DNA of 64,000 nucleotides from Gammaproteobacteria bacterium (GCA_024275115.1 JAJRZT010000092.1:1-64000), one strand, 5' to 3'; shown: positions 24,658-34,770, numbered from the stretch's first letter. Translations and numbers: made by a program. Notes: generated by a model not told the origin, from the letters alone.

Positions 24658-27600
24658 ATGGCACCCCCTGTTCAATCAGATACCGAACATAAATTAGTGT
24701 TACTGCAAGCAGACTTTAAGCATGCCCTCCCTGACAAAATAACAGCCATTGAGCAGAGCTGGGCTGGTAGCCTGGCCGGAGAGAATAATGATGCGATTAT
24801 TCTTCAGTGCCATCGAATGGTGCATAAGCTGATAGCTGTCAGTGGTACTTTCAGTGCGATGGCTGTGAGCAGCGCAGCGCGGGAACTCGAACAGGCAATA
24901 CTGTTACTGAAAGACAATGGCGTTCTATCCGAGAAAACTAAATTAGCCATTTCAGAGCAGATTTCAAAGCTTAAAGACACAGCAAGCCGTTGGCAAGTAT
25001 CAAAGATTCCGTATTTTCAGCCTCCAGCTGTCGATAACAATAACCGGTATAACAGCAAGTCTGTTTACCTTATCGAAGATGATAAGGTGTTGGCTGCCGA
25101 TCTGATTTTAAAGCTGCAAAGCGATCATTTTAGTGTCACCGTTTTTTCTGATTTAGCAGACTTTACCGCTGCATTTCATAAACAACAACCGGCTGCCATT
25201 ATTATGGGTATTATGTTTAACGGTGACGACATTAGCGGCATGGATACGATTAGTCGCTTACAGGCAAAATATGACAGTTTTCCACCGCTGGTCTTTCTTT
25301 CTAAACGCAATGATATGGCGGCACGTTTAGCTGCTGTGAGTGCAGGTGCGCAACGTTATTTCTGCAAACCGCCTGATATTAAAAAACTTTCGCAAACACT
25401 TGGCAGTTTAATTGAAGGTTCCGTTACAAAATCATTTCGTATTTTATGTATTGATGATGACATGATTTTACTGGACTACTATAAAACGGTTCTGTGTGGT
25501 GCCGGGATGAAAGTTAAAACCTTATCTCATCCTGTAAAAACGCTGGAGGTGTTAGAAGAATTTAAACCAGATGTCGTTATACTTGATATAGATATGCCAG
25601 ACTATTCCGGGCTGGATATTGCACAGGTTATTCGCCAGGATGAGCGATGGGCATTAACCCCCATTCTATTTTTATCCACTGAAACCCATATGGATGCTCA
25701 ACGGGTCGCAATGAATCTCGGTGGTGAACAGTTTATGCTGAAACCGGTTGTTGCTAATCACTTAATATCGGTGGTGGTTGCAAAAGCCAGACGTGCATGC
25801 TGGAGTTACAGAATGATGGATGATATGAAAAAGGCTTTGCGAGAGAGCCAGTATCAGCTTATCACTTCTAACCAGCATAATCTTGTGAGTGAAACCGACA
25901 TTGCCGGTCGAATAATTTATGTGAATGACAAGTTTTGTAATGTAAGCGGTTATAACAAGGATGAATTACTAGGGCAAAACCATCGAATCCTAAAGTCGAA
26001 GCAACATTCTGATTCATTTTATAAAGACATGTGGGCAACGATTTCAAAGGGGGATGTCTGGCATGGTCTAATATGCGATTATTCCAGAGATGGAGAAGAG
26101 TACTGGGTCGAATCAACCATTGTTCCGTTTCTTGACGATAAAGGCCAACCTTACAAATATGTATCGGCAAGAACGGAAGTAACACAGGTTATAAGAAATG
26201 AGGAGCGTCTGACACGCAGCCAGAAGTTTGCCAATATAGGGACATGGGACTGGAATATAATAACAGGAAATTTGTACTGGTCTGATCGTATCTGGACATT
26301 ATTTGGTTTTGACAAACAACAAACTGAAACCACCTATGAAAATTTTATGGCAGCGATTCATCCAGATGACCGAACATTGGTAAGTGATGCCGTGGCTCGT
26401 TGCCTGGAAAAGGGGGATGAATATAATATTGAGCACCGTGTTGTCTGGCCGGACGGCAGTATTCACTGGTTACAGGAAAGCGGTGATATTACTTATAATA
26501 GAGAAGGCAAACCGGCTCATATGTTAGGTGTGGTTTATGATATTACAAAAAGAAAAGCGGTAGAGCAGGATTTAATCGTCGCACGGGAAGAAGCTGAAAC
26601 GGCAAACCTTGCCAAATCAAAATTTCTTTCAAGCATGAGCCATGAATTAAGAACACCGATGAACGCGATTATGGGGTTTGGGCAACTGCTGAAAATGGAA
26701 TTAGCATTAACAGAATCACAGCAGGAAAATGTTGCCGAGATTATTAAAGCCGGTGGTCACTTGCTTAACCTTATCAATGAAGTACTGGATTTGTCTAAAA
26801 TAGAATCGGGGCATATTGATTTTTCTATCGAAACGGTGGAGCTGGGTGAAGTTATTTCAGAGTCATTGCAACTTATTATGCCTCTGGCGCAAAAGCGGGG
26901 CATTGCTATCAAAATACTTCAGGAAGGTTCTGAAATTTTATTTGATGATTTGTTAAGCCAAAACTATGGTATACGCGCCGATCGTACTCGCCTGCGCCAG
27001 ATATTACTTAATTTATTGAGTAATGCGGTTAAATATAATTGTGATAAAGGGCTTATTACCGTTGCCTGCAATCACATGGAAAACAATATTTTACGTATTA
27101 GCATATCAGACACGGGCAATGGTATTGCTGCCGATAAACAGGCGAGATTGTTTAAGGCGTTTAGTCGTCTGGGGGCTGAACAAACCGAGGTAGAAGGAAC
27201 TGGGATTGGGCTTGTTATTACCAAAAATATTGTTGAGCTAATGGGAGGAAAGATTGGTGTAGAGAGTCAGGTGGGTCTGGGCAGCACCTTCTGGATTGAA
27301 TTGCCGGGTGAGGTTTTACTATCAGAACAGCAAAACAGAATGCACAAAGAGCCGTTAGTGGCAATGACATTACCAGAAAGTCAATCACTACATGAACGCA
27401 CGGTTTTGTATATTGAAGATAACCCGGCTAATTTACGATTAGTCACTCAACTACTGGGGCGGATAAAAAACTTGTATATGTGGACAGCACATGAACCTAT
27501 GTTAGGGCTTGAACTGGCCGCAGAATATAAACCGGATTTAATTCTGCTGGATATTAATTTACCCGGGATGGATGGCTTTGATGTATTAACACAGTTACGC

Positions 27601-27786
27601 CAGCGTGAAGCAACACGGGAAACACCTGTTATTGCTATCAGTGCTAATGCAATGGCCAAGGATGTTGAAAAAGGATTGCAGGCCGGTTTTGATGATTACA
27701 TAACCAAGCCGATAGATATTGCTGTGTTATTGCAAACGGTTAGAGACAAACTGGATCTTCATCAAAAAAGAAAAAGCGAAAAATAG
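24658..27786 (+). CDS. Soluble hybrid histidine kinase: HPt-like, REC, REC, PAS, PAS, HisKA, HATPase, REC
   Basis: A 1042-aa multi-domain kinase without membrane segments. Domains in order: HPt-like (about 10-115, His57 in CHRMVHKLIAVSG); REC1 (about 137-255), degenerate because the phospho-Asp position is Gly (IIMGIMFNG); REC2 (about 262-380), intact (VVILDIDMP). Two PAS domains follow (about 405-510 and 515-640), then HisKA (SSMSHELRTPMNAI, His about 661), HATPase (ISDTGNGI, GTGIGLVI) and REC3 (about 918-1035, LILLDINLPGMDG). It is first in a four-gene operon; its TAG overlaps the next GTG start. This layout allows an internal phosphorelay. The signal is unknown. Confidence 0.92.
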   Translation: MAPPVQSDTEHKLVLLQADFKHALPDKITAIEQSWAGSLAGENNDAIILQCHRMVHKLIAVSGTFSAMAVSSAARELEQAILLLKDNGVLSEKTKLAISEQISKLKDTASRWQVSKIPYFQPPAVDNNNRYNSKSVYLIEDDKVLAADLILKLQSDHFSVTVFSDLADFTAAFHKQQPAAIIMGIMFNGDDISGMDTISRLQAKYDSFPPLVFLSKRNDMAARLAAVSAGAQRYFCKPPDIKKLSQTLGSLIEGSVTKSFRILCIDDDMILLDYYKTVLCGAGMKVKTLSHPVKTLEVLEEFKPDVVILDIDMPDYSGLDIAQVIRQDERWALTPILFLSTETHMDAQRVAMNLGGEQFMLKPVVANHLISVVVAKARRACWSYRMMDDMKKALRESQYQLITSNQHNLVSETDIAGRIIYVNDKFCNVSGYNKDELLGQNHRILKSKQHSDSFYKDMWATISKGDVWHGLICDYSRDGEEYWVESTIVPFLDDKGQPYKYVSARTEVTQVIRNEERLTRSQKFANIGTWDWNIITGNLYWSDRIWTLFGFDKQQTETTYENFMAAIHPDDRTLVSDAVARCLEKGDEYNIEHRVVWPDGSIHWLQESGDITYNREGKPAHMLGVVYDITKRKAVEQDLIVAREEAETANLAKSKFLSSMSHELRTPMNAIMGFGQLLKMELALTESQQENVAEIIKAGGHLLNLINEVLDLSKIESGHIDFSIETVELGEVISESLQLIMPLAQKRGIAIKILQEGSEILFDDLLSQNYGIRADRTRLRQILLNLLSNAVKYNCDKGLITVACNHMENNILRISISDTGNGIAADKQARLFKAFSRLGAEQTEVEGTGIGLVITKNIVELMGGKIGVESQVGLGSTFWIELPGEVLLSEQQNRMHKEPLVAMTLPESQSLHERTVLYIEDNPANLRLVTQLLGRIKNLYMWTAHEPMLGLELAAEYKPDLILLDINLPGMDGFDVLTQLRQREATRETPVIAISANAMAKDVEKGLQAGFDDYITKPIDIAVLLQTVRDKLDLHQKRKSEK

Positions 27787-29789
27787 TGCTGAAATTATCC
27801 ATTACCAGCAAAATTAGCCTGGGCAGTATTCTTTTAATACTGATAACGGCCGGTGTTGTGGGTGGAATATTTTATACGAAAACAACCGACATCATGGTCG
27901 TTCGTGCATTAAAGCATATTGCAGAGGATGTTCGTGAAGCAGGTATTACATTACAACAGATGGTGAACGCGCATAATGAGGAAGTTCTATTTCTTGCAAA
28001 TACACCCCCTTTTCAGGGGGTGATTCGTGCACGTTCAGGCAATGGAGTGGATAAACAGGATACGACACATTATGTGCAATGGCTTACACGAATGGAAACC
28101 ATCTTCGAGTCACTTCTTGAAAGAAAGAAAAAGTATTTAAAGATACGCTTTATTGATAAAAATGGTAATGAGCTGGTGACTGTACGGCGAAGTTCATCAG
28201 GCATTATGCGATTAAGAGGTAAACAACTGCAAAATAAAGCACACCGGCCTTATGTAAAAAAAGGGCTTGAATTGCTTCCGGGGGAGGTTTATATATCAGA
28301 AATTGATCTTAATCGTGAATATCGCACTGTGAGCCTTCCTTATCAGGAAGTCCTTCGTATCGTAACGCCTGTTTATGATAAAAGGAATAATCAACTTGAA
28401 GGGCTGGTTGTGCTTACGGTGGAAATAGGCCAGGAGTTACGCGCAATTCAACGTTGGGCTCGTCATAATGGAGCCGATACTATTTATATTACCAATGAGC
28501 AAGGTGATTATTTATTACACCCGAACCCACAAAAGACCTATGGGTTTGATTTAGGTAAGCGGTATCGTATTCAGGAAGATATACCTCAACTTGCAGCACA
28601 ATTTTTACCGGGTAGTTCAACTCAGCATGTCACCCTGACGCCAGAGAATACAGATGGGCGAAACGTAGTGCACTTTAGCAAGGTTCCCTTTGATGCAATG
28701 CACCCTGAACGTTTTATTGCGGTGATCATGACTCAGGATTACTCCGGAATCGTAACAGAAGTATCAAAAGTACTGGATGATGTAACATTGTGGGCAGTGA
28801 TTCTTGTGCTGCTGGGTGCCATTTTAGCGGTTTTGTTTTCAATACGAATTACCCGTCCTATGCAACAAATGACAAAGGCTGTTAATGAATTTGGGCAAGG
28901 ACATGCCACGATTACAAATTTACCAGTGAGTCGCGGCGATGAAGTGGGCGTGCTGGCTCGAGCCTTTAAATTGATGGTTCAACAGGTGAAACAGTCACAA
29001 GCCCGGCTTAAAGAAATAAATGCCAACCTTGAATCGATGGTGGAGGAACGTACCGAAGATTTGAATAAATCACGGCTGGAGGCTGAACGGGCTAATCAGG
29101 CTAAATCTGAATTCCTTTCCCACATGAGCCATGAATTGCGAACACCAATGAATGCGATACTGGGGTTTGGGCAAATACTTAAACTGGACGAGGAGGATTT
29201 AACCGATATTCAACGCAGTAATGTGACAGGAATCCTTAATGCAGGTAATCATTTGCTGAATCTCATTAATGAAATACTTGATTTAAGCCGGATTGAATCG
29301 GGTAAGTTAGATATTTTACTGGAAAATGTAAATCTTACGGATGTTATACAGAAGTCGGTTACTTTAATGTTGCCGCTGTTAAGGGAAAAAAATATTGAGT
29401 TGCTGGAACATGTCAGCGGTAATAGATATATTGTTCAAGCTAATCCAGTTCGTCTCAAACAGGTCTTTGTTAATTTACTTTCGAATGCCGTTAAATATAA
29501 CCGTGGAAATGGAAAAATAACAATTAACAGCGAAATTGTATCTGAGCAATGTCTTCGTATTTCTATAACAGATACCGGTAAGGGGTTAACAGAAGAAGAA
29601 ATTAAAAAATTATTTACTCCCTTTGAACGTTTGAACGTGGAGAAAAATGTTGAAGGAACCGGTATTGGTCTGGTTATAACTAAACATCTGGTTGAATTAA
29701 TGGGTGGGCAGATTGGTGTTAAAAGTAACCCGGGAGAAAGTTGTACATTCTGGGTTGAATTGGTATTAATAGAACAGGACATCGTATAA
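27786..29789 (+). CDS. Membrane histidine kinase with dCache sensor and HAMP domain
   Basis: The 667-aa kinase has a first membrane helix (about 8-29) and a periplasmic double-Cache-type sensor (about 35-330). A second helix (about 337-357, LWAVILVLLGAILAVLFSI) is followed by HAMP (about 358-412), a coiled coil, HisKA (SHMSHELRTPMNAI, His about 448) and HATPase (ITDTGKGL, GTGIGLVI). The GTG start overlaps the previous TAG by one base. There is no receiver domain of its own. The HisKA region is near-identical in motif to the flanking kinases, suggesting tandem duplication with replaced sensors. Confidence 0.92.
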   Translation: MLKLSITSKISLGSILLILITAGVVGGIFYTKTTDIMVVRALKHIAEDVREAGITLQQMVNAHNEEVLFLANTPPFQGVIRARSGNGVDKQDTTHYVQWLTRMETIFESLLERKKKYLKIRFIDKNGNELVTVRRSSSGIMRLRGKQLQNKAHRPYVKKGLELLPGEVYISEIDLNREYRTVSLPYQEVLRIVTPVYDKRNNQLEGLVVLTVEIGQELRAIQRWARHNGADTIYITNEQGDYLLHPNPQKTYGFDLGKRYRIQEDIPQLAAQFLPGSSTQHVTLTPENTDGRNVVHFSKVPFDAMHPERFIAVIMTQDYSGIVTEVSKVLDDVTLWAVILVLLGAILAVLFSIRITRPMQQMTKAVNEFGQGHATITNLPVSRGDEVGVLARAFKLMVQQVKQSQARLKEINANLESMVEERTEDLNKSRLEAERANQAKSEFLSHMSHELRTPMNAILGFGQILKLDEEDLTDIQRSNVTGILNAGNHLLNLINEILDLSRIESGKLDILLENVNLTDVIQKSVTLMLPLLREKNIELLEHVSGNRYIVQANPVRLKQVFVNLLSNAVKYNRGNGKITINSEIVSEQCLRISITDTGKGLTEEEIKKLFTPFERLNVEKNVEGTGIGLVITKHLVELMGGQIGVKSNPGESCTFWVELVLIEQDIV

Positions 29790-29794
29790 AGCCA

Positions 29795-31543
29795 ATGAAA
29801 TTAAACACGATTATATTATTAATGACGATTATGCTGTTAACGACCGTTTCTGCCGGAGGCTATTACTTTTACTATATGTGGACTAATAGTGTTAATAATA
29901 GTATTCAGGAACATTCAAAAGTGGCTGTGGAATTACTGCATAGTGAGGTTAATACTTATCTCGGTGATCAGAGAAAACCTGTAAGAACATTGGCAAATAT
30001 GCCTGCTATTAAAGAGGTGCTGGTTAGTAATACTGTGGACAGTTTAGAACAGGCAAATAATTTGTTAGATATATTTTGTACAACATTAGGCGCCCTTGCC
30101 TGTTATTTGATGAAGGATGACGGTACAACCATTGCGTCAAGCAACCGTAACTCTAAAAGAAGTTTTGTGGCTAAGAATTATTCTTTTCGCCCTTACTTTA
30201 AAAATGCGATTGCAGGCGCAGCTTCTATTTATCTTGCGTTAGGTGTTACTTCAAAAAAACGGGGTGCCTATTTTAGTCATCCGGTTATTGTGAATAGTAA
30301 ACCGGTTGGCGTTGTTGTTATTAAGGTTTCTGTTTCTGAACTGGAAAAACGATTTGCAAAAACCCATGATATTGTGGCGTTAACCCGGTCTGATGGAATG
30401 GTGTTTGTTGCAAGTAAACAGGACTGGCTGTTCAAAAGCATGTGGACTTTAACGGCCGAAAAATCCAGGCGGTTAGCCAAAAGCCGACAGTTTGGTGATT
30501 TGTTACCAGGTTCAGTTGGATTAACGCTGCAAAAAAATGGACAGGTGATTGATAGCAACTATAACCGCTATGTAATGAGTCAAAAGGAATTAAGTGATAT
30601 TCCCGGTTGGTGGATAAGCCATTTTCATGACAGCCAACTTACAGCCGATCATCAGCCTGATATACTAAACCGAATAATCGGTTACACTGCTCTTTTTTTA
30701 TTTTTTCTGATCATTTCTATAACATTATTGCTAAATCGATTTGCTCGAAATGAAATTGAAACACGCAAGCATGTTGAACAGGACTTGATAAAAGCAACAG
30801 AAGAAGCCTTGCATGCCAATAAGGTTAAATCTGAGTTTCTTTCTAATATGAGTCATGAATTGCGAACCCCCATGAACGCTATTCTGGGCTTCGGGCAATT
30901 ATTAATTTTAGAAAAGGACAAACTAAGTGAATCTCAAATAGAACATATCAATGAGATTCTGGATGCAGGTTATCATTTACTGGAACTTATTAACGAAGTG
31001 CTAGATCTGGAAAAAATTGAATCAGGGAAACTTGAAATTTTTATGTGGGATGTGGATGTTGATGAAGTTATGCAACAGAGCCTTGCATTGATAAAGCCTC
31101 AGTTAATAGAGCGTCAAATAGAGCTGATCGATAATATCAGTGGTAATGGGTGCCGGGTTTATGCCGACACAACCCGTTTTAAACAGGTGTTGGTCAACTT
31201 GCTTTCCAATGCAGTGAAATACAATTGTGAAAATGGGCGTATTGTTTTAGACAGCGAATTACTGGATAAGCATCGCTTGCGTATTTGTATTACAGATACG
31301 GGTGAAGGTTTGACGAAACAGGATAGAGCGAAATTGTTTATGTCCTTTGAACGGCTAGGCAAGGATAATAATATTGAAGGTGCCGGTATTGGCCTTGTCA
31401 TTACCAAAAATCTGGTGGAACTAATGGGGGGCACGATTGGTGTCATAAGCACCCCTGGTGAAGGCAGCACATTTTGGGTAGAGTTTGAAGTGGTTGAAAT
31501 AGATTATGAACTAGCAGGAAAAGAGAATGGACAAAATAAATAA
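29795..31543 (+). CDS. Membrane histidine kinase with DctB-like Cache sensor
   Basis: The 582-aa kinase has a membrane helix (about 5-27) and a periplasmic Cache sensor (about 35-285). The stretch FRPYFKNAIAGAASIYLALG followed by SKKRGAYFSHPV resembles DctB-type small-acid sensors. A second helix (about 295-315) leads to HisKA (SNMSHELRTPMNAI, His about 354) and HATPase (ITDTGEGL, GAGIGLVI). It has neither HAMP nor receiver. The 3' end overlaps the regulator gene by 17 bases. C4-dicarboxylate-like ligands are plausible from sensor resemblance only. Confidence 0.9.
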   Translation: MKLNTIILLMTIMLLTTVSAGGYYFYYMWTNSVNNSIQEHSKVAVELLHSEVNTYLGDQRKPVRTLANMPAIKEVLVSNTVDSLEQANNLLDIFCTTLGALACYLMKDDGTTIASSNRNSKRSFVAKNYSFRPYFKNAIAGAASIYLALGVTSKKRGAYFSHPVIVNSKPVGVVVIKVSVSELEKRFAKTHDIVALTRSDGMVFVASKQDWLFKSMWTLTAEKSRRLAKSRQFGDLLPGSVGLTLQKNGQVIDSNYNRYVMSQKELSDIPGWWISHFHDSQLTADHQPDILNRIIGYTALFLFFLIISITLLLNRFARNEIETRKHVEQDLIKATEEALHANKVKSEFLSNMSHELRTPMNAILGFGQLLILEKDKLSESQIEHINEILDAGYHLLELINEVLDLEKIESGKLEIFMWDVDVDEVMQQSLALIKPQLIERQIELIDNISGNGCRVYADTTRFKQVLVNLLSNAVKYNCENGRIVLDSELLDKHRLRICITDTGEGLTKQDRAKLFMSFERLGKDNNIEGAGIGLVITKNLVELMGGTIGVISTPGEGSTFWVEFEVVEIDYELAGKENGQNK

Positions 31544-32612
31544 AGAACTCAATACTGACCCTGGTAAGGCAAGTATATTGATCGTGGATGATGAACGGGC
31601 AAACGTTGTCTTACTAGAAAAGATTCTTGCATCAAGAGGTTACAAGAATGTGGTTGGCACTCAGGACCCTGAACAGGTTGTGTCTTTATATCTAGAGCAC
31701 AATAGTGACCTGATTTTACTGGATATTAATATGCCGGTTCTTGATGGCTATGAGGTAATGAAACAACTTAAACAGCAGACAGAAAAACCATTGCCGCCTA
31801 TTTTAATATTAACCGCTCAGCATACACAAAGTTTTCGCCAACGTGCTCTGGACAGTGGTGCTATTGACTATGTAACCAAACCATTTGATGCCTTGGAGCT
31901 GTTGTCGCGGGTACATAATTTGCTGGAAGTACAAATGGCACATAAATACATGCGCCATCAGAATAAAATTCTTGAACAGAAGGTGCAGGAGCGAACTCGT
32001 GAAATTCATGAGACCCGTTTGCAGATAGTCAGACGACTTGGTCGTGCAGCAGAATATCGAGATGAAGAAACGGGCTTGCATATTATTCGTATGAGTAAAA
32101 TTGCTGTGGTGATTGCTAATGCTGCTGGTATGGACAATACACAATGTGATTTATTGCTGAATGCAGCACCCATGCATGACATCGGTAAAATTGGTATTCC
32201 GGATAAAATTCTTTTAAAGCCCGGAAAGTTTGAGCCTGAAGAATGGAAAATTATGCAAACGCATGCGCAAATTGGCGCTGATATTTTGGCGGGTGATAAT
32301 TCGGCCTTAATGTTAATGGCACATGTCATTGCATTAAGCCATCATGAAAAATGGAATGGAAAAGGTTATCCCAATGCTCTCAAAGGTGAAGCTATACCAC
32401 TAATGGGGCGGATTACCGCGTTGGCCGATGTTTTTGATGCGCTCACTTCAATTCGGCCCTATAAAAAAGCATGGTCAGTTGAAGATGCTGTTAAATACAT
32501 ATCAGACGAAAGTGGCCAGCATTTTGATCCAGCTCTGGTTGAATGTATGCTTGGCAATATGGATGAGATTGTCAGTATAAAAGATAAATATTCTGAGCCG
32601 GATAATAATTAA
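31527..32612 (+). CDS. Response regulator with HD-GYP c-di-GMP phosphodiesterase domain
   Basis: The 361-aa protein has an intact N-terminal receiver (about 15-135: IVDDERAN acidic pocket, LILLDINMPVLDG phospho-Asp, Lys in TKPFDALE). A helical linker leads to an HD-GYP domain (about 165-350). The diagnostic pieces are all present: HD in HDIGKIGIPDK (about 217) and HHEKWNGKGYP (GYP about 280). Such RpfG-type enzymes hydrolyse cyclic di-GMP. It is the last gene of the operon and the only output protein for three kinases. No DNA-binding domain is present. Confidence 0.95.
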   Translation: MDKINKELNTDPGKASILIVDDERANVVLLEKILASRGYKNVVGTQDPEQVVSLYLEHNSDLILLDINMPVLDGYEVMKQLKQQTEKPLPPILILTAQHTQSFRQRALDSGAIDYVTKPFDALELLSRVHNLLEVQMAHKYMRHQNKILEQKVQERTREIHETRLQIVRRLGRAAEYRDEETGLHIIRMSKIAVVIANAAGMDNTQCDLLLNAAPMHDIGKIGIPDKILLKPGKFEPEEWKIMQTHAQIGADILAGDNSALMLMAHVIALSHHEKWNGKGYPNALKGEAIPLMGRITALADVFDALTSIRPYKKAWSVEDAVKYISDESGQHFDPALVECMLGNMDEIVSIKDKYSEPDNN

Positions 32613-32694
32613 ACTAAAAAATAGAAGTTACAACACTAAGTATATAAAGACGTTAAGAGGTGAGTGCAACATCCCTGTTGCAACAAGGCGAACT

Positions 32695-33762
32695 CTAGAA
32701 TTTATAGATTAAGCCCAGAGAAAGTGCACTTGGGTTGCCACCATTAACTGTTTTAACTTCGTCACCGTGTCCACCGTCAACAGCCTGAAATTTTGCATTG
32801 GCATCATTATCTGTCGCGCCGTAAGCAAGATAAACCTGTGCTTTTTTATCCAGTTTATGGAATATACCAAAACTGATTTTAGTTGCACCCGTATCTGTCG
32901 TACCATCGGCATCGTCAACGACCAGGTATTGGGCACGTATATCTGTTTTTTTACTGATTTTGAATTTAGCGTTCAGGCCGGTTGCATCACGTTTCCATTG
33001 TGCTTTGTTATCCGAATCGATGCTTTCATAAAAAACACCAACTTGAGCTATACCAAACTTGTATTTAGCACCAATACGCAATGCATCAACGTTACCTGCT
33101 TTGCTCTGGCCTTGCCATGATTCGTTTGCAATACCCAACCACAATGGGCCAGATTTATAACGTAGACTTATGCCATACATATTTTTATCGGTGTTGTCTG
33201 TCGCACCGGATGTTCCTTTTTCAGGGTCGTTGGCATACATGGCATCAAATATTAATGTTTTTGTTTTGTAGGTATACATAATTGAATTTTTAGCACGTTC
33301 GTTTAACTGGTTGCCATCTGAATAGCTGGCACCCAAAATAGCACGGCGTTCACCCACACTGTCGCCAAAAATTCCCCATTTGGATGCAATGGTTTTAAAT
33401 GGGGTATCGTACTGGCCTACTATAATCTGACCAAAGTTGCCTTTTAAACCTGCGTAAGTATTACGCCCGGCCAGGGTACTGCCGCTGCTACCTTCATCAA
33501 ACCTGATTTCAGATTCGACCTGATAGATAAATTTTAAATTACCAGCAGGAAGCTGGCCTTTAAATCCCAGTCGGCTGGAGTTACTGGATACGCCAATGCC
33601 ATCGTTCGTTACTGACGGGTCATCACGATCACTTGAGTCGATTGAAACATGGACTTTGCCATAAATCTCCAGTTTGTCATCAAGGATTTTAGCCGCAAAA
33701 ACGGACTGGGTTGGTAATAAAATAGCGGCAACAGTTGTCGCAATAATCATATTTTTATTCAT
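32695..33762 (-). CDS. Outer-membrane general porin (Gram-negative porin family)
   Basis: The 355-aa protein has a signal peptide (MNKNMIIATTVAAILLPTQSVFAA) and starts its mature part with ILDDKLEIYGKVHVSI. The porin-type strands include RNTYAGLKGNFGQIIVGQYDTPF, of the loop-3/constriction region. It ends ALSLGLIYKF with the C-terminal Phe used for barrel assembly. It is convergent with the kinase operon (82 bases apart), with a small hairpin between (32665-32682). Trimeric diffusion pore of the Neisseria/Burkholderia-type porin superfamily; the preferred solute is unknown. Confidence 0.9.
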   Translation of the reverse strand: MNKNMIIATTVAAILLPTQSVFAAKILDDKLEIYGKVHVSIDSSDRDDPSVTNDGIGVSSNSSRLGFKGQLPAGNLKFIYQVESEIRFDEGSSGSTLAGRNTYAGLKGNFGQIIVGQYDTPFKTIASKWGIFGDSVGERRAILGASYSDGNQLNERAKNSIMYTYKTKTLIFDAMYANDPEKGTSGATDNTDKNMYGISLRYKSGPLWLGIANESWQGQSKAGNVDALRIGAKYKFGIAQVGVFYESIDSDNKAQWKRDATGLNAKFKISKKTDIRAQYLVVDDADGTTDTGATKISFGIFHKLDKKAQVYLAYGATDNDANAKFQAVDGGHGDEVKTVNGGNPSALSLGLIYKF

Positions 33763-33925
33763 GGTGTGTTCCCCAAAAAATTAAGTTAAAAAAATCTTAC
33801 GTAGTATTTAGTGAGGTGCATCTTGAATAAAACTTGTGACACTGAAGTTACAAAAAGAATAAGGTTTTATGACAGGTGTAATGGTTTCCTGCTGATCTTT
33901 TTATCTATGTAGTCGGTATATGGGT

Positions 33926-33986
33926 GTAGCGCAGTGAAATACGGGAGTATTAATGCATTATTTCCCGGATTACATTTCATCCGGCT
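33926..33986. repeat. REP-like imperfect palindrome in a 321-base gap
   Basis: GTAGC...TGAAAT.CGGGA on the left matches, in reverse complement, CCCGGATTACATTTCATCCGG on the right, around the central palindrome TTAATGCATTA. The pattern resembles the GTAGCCCGGATGAAAT-type interspersed palindromes of many gammaproteobacteria, in decayed form. The rest of 33763-34083 is AT-rich, and I see no gene in it; it must hold the porin promoter. Confidence 0.5.
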
Positions 33987-34083
33987 GATAACTGACTTGC
34001 CGCTAAATGTATGTGGGTATGACGAACATTCAGGTTATTTGTAAAATAAAAGAGAGAGTCAAACTATAAGGAATTTGGTTAGC

Positions 34084-34683
34084 TTACTTTGTACGTTTCT
34101 GCCAGTAGTCAGCTAGTTTGTTATCTTTTTTAAGTCCAAACAAACCTTTCTGGTAGGCTTCGGCTAATGCCTGTGCGGCTTGTTTGTTGCCTTTAACGGC
34201 AGCTTTATACCACCATGATAATGCCGCTTTTGGGTCGGCTTTACTGCCATGGCCAAAGGCCAATAATACACCTAAATTATATTGTGAGTCGGCGTGCCCC
34301 TGATTAGCCGCTTCTGTCCACCAGTACAAGGCATCTTTCTTGCTGGGGAAACCAAAGTTCTGGCTCATATACAACGCGCCTAAATTATAGGCTGCATCGG
34401 CACTGCCGTAAAAGGCTGCGCGTTTAAACCATTTTTTTGCGAGTTTATAATCTTGCGTAACGCCTTGTCCTTTCATATAAAGCAGGCCAACGTTGTACAT
34501 GGCATCGGCATTATCTTTGGAAATGTCGTTGCTTTGTGCAAGTGGCAGCCATAACTTTAAGGCTTGAGCATATCGGCCTGCCTTGTAGGCATCAAAACCA
34601 TCTTGTAATGGGCTGGCATTAGCGGTGAGGCTAATGCTGCAAAGCAGGAGTAAGGTAATCACTTTTAACAGTAATAAACGCAT
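34084..34683 (-). CDS. Sel1-repeat (SLR) periplasmic protein
   Basis: The 199-aa protein has a signal peptide (MRLLLLKVITLLLLCSISLTANA). Four or five Sel1/TPR-like repeats follow, each with the pattern A.YNLG.LY....G...D...A..WW..AA (for example DAMYNVGLLYMKGQGVTQDY). Such solenoids mediate protein interaction, often in envelope or signalling functions. I chose ATG 34683 over a GTG six codons upstream because it places the signal peptide at the start. Neighbours give no clue to partners. Confidence 0.88.
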   Translation of the reverse strand: MRLLLLKVITLLLLCSISLTANASPLQDGFDAYKAGRYAQALKLWLPLAQSNDISKDNADAMYNVGLLYMKGQGVTQDYKLAKKWFKRAAFYGSADAAYNLGALYMSQNFGFPSKKDALYWWTEAANQGHADSQYNLGVLLAFGHGSKADPKAALSWWYKAAVKGNKQAAQALAEAYQKGLFGLKKDNKLADYWQKRTK

Positions 34684-34770
34684 AAAATCTAAACCCGGCA
34701 CTATAAAGGCATGATTGAATTAAGTTACCGTATATAGCGACCCAAATTGATAATGCTTTAGAGTGTTTTT

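Noticed and set aside
32665-32682. Hairpin TGCAACA/TGTTGCA between the HD-GYP and porin genes as a terminator
   Set aside because: The stem is good but there is no T tract on either strand, so termination cannot be claimed.
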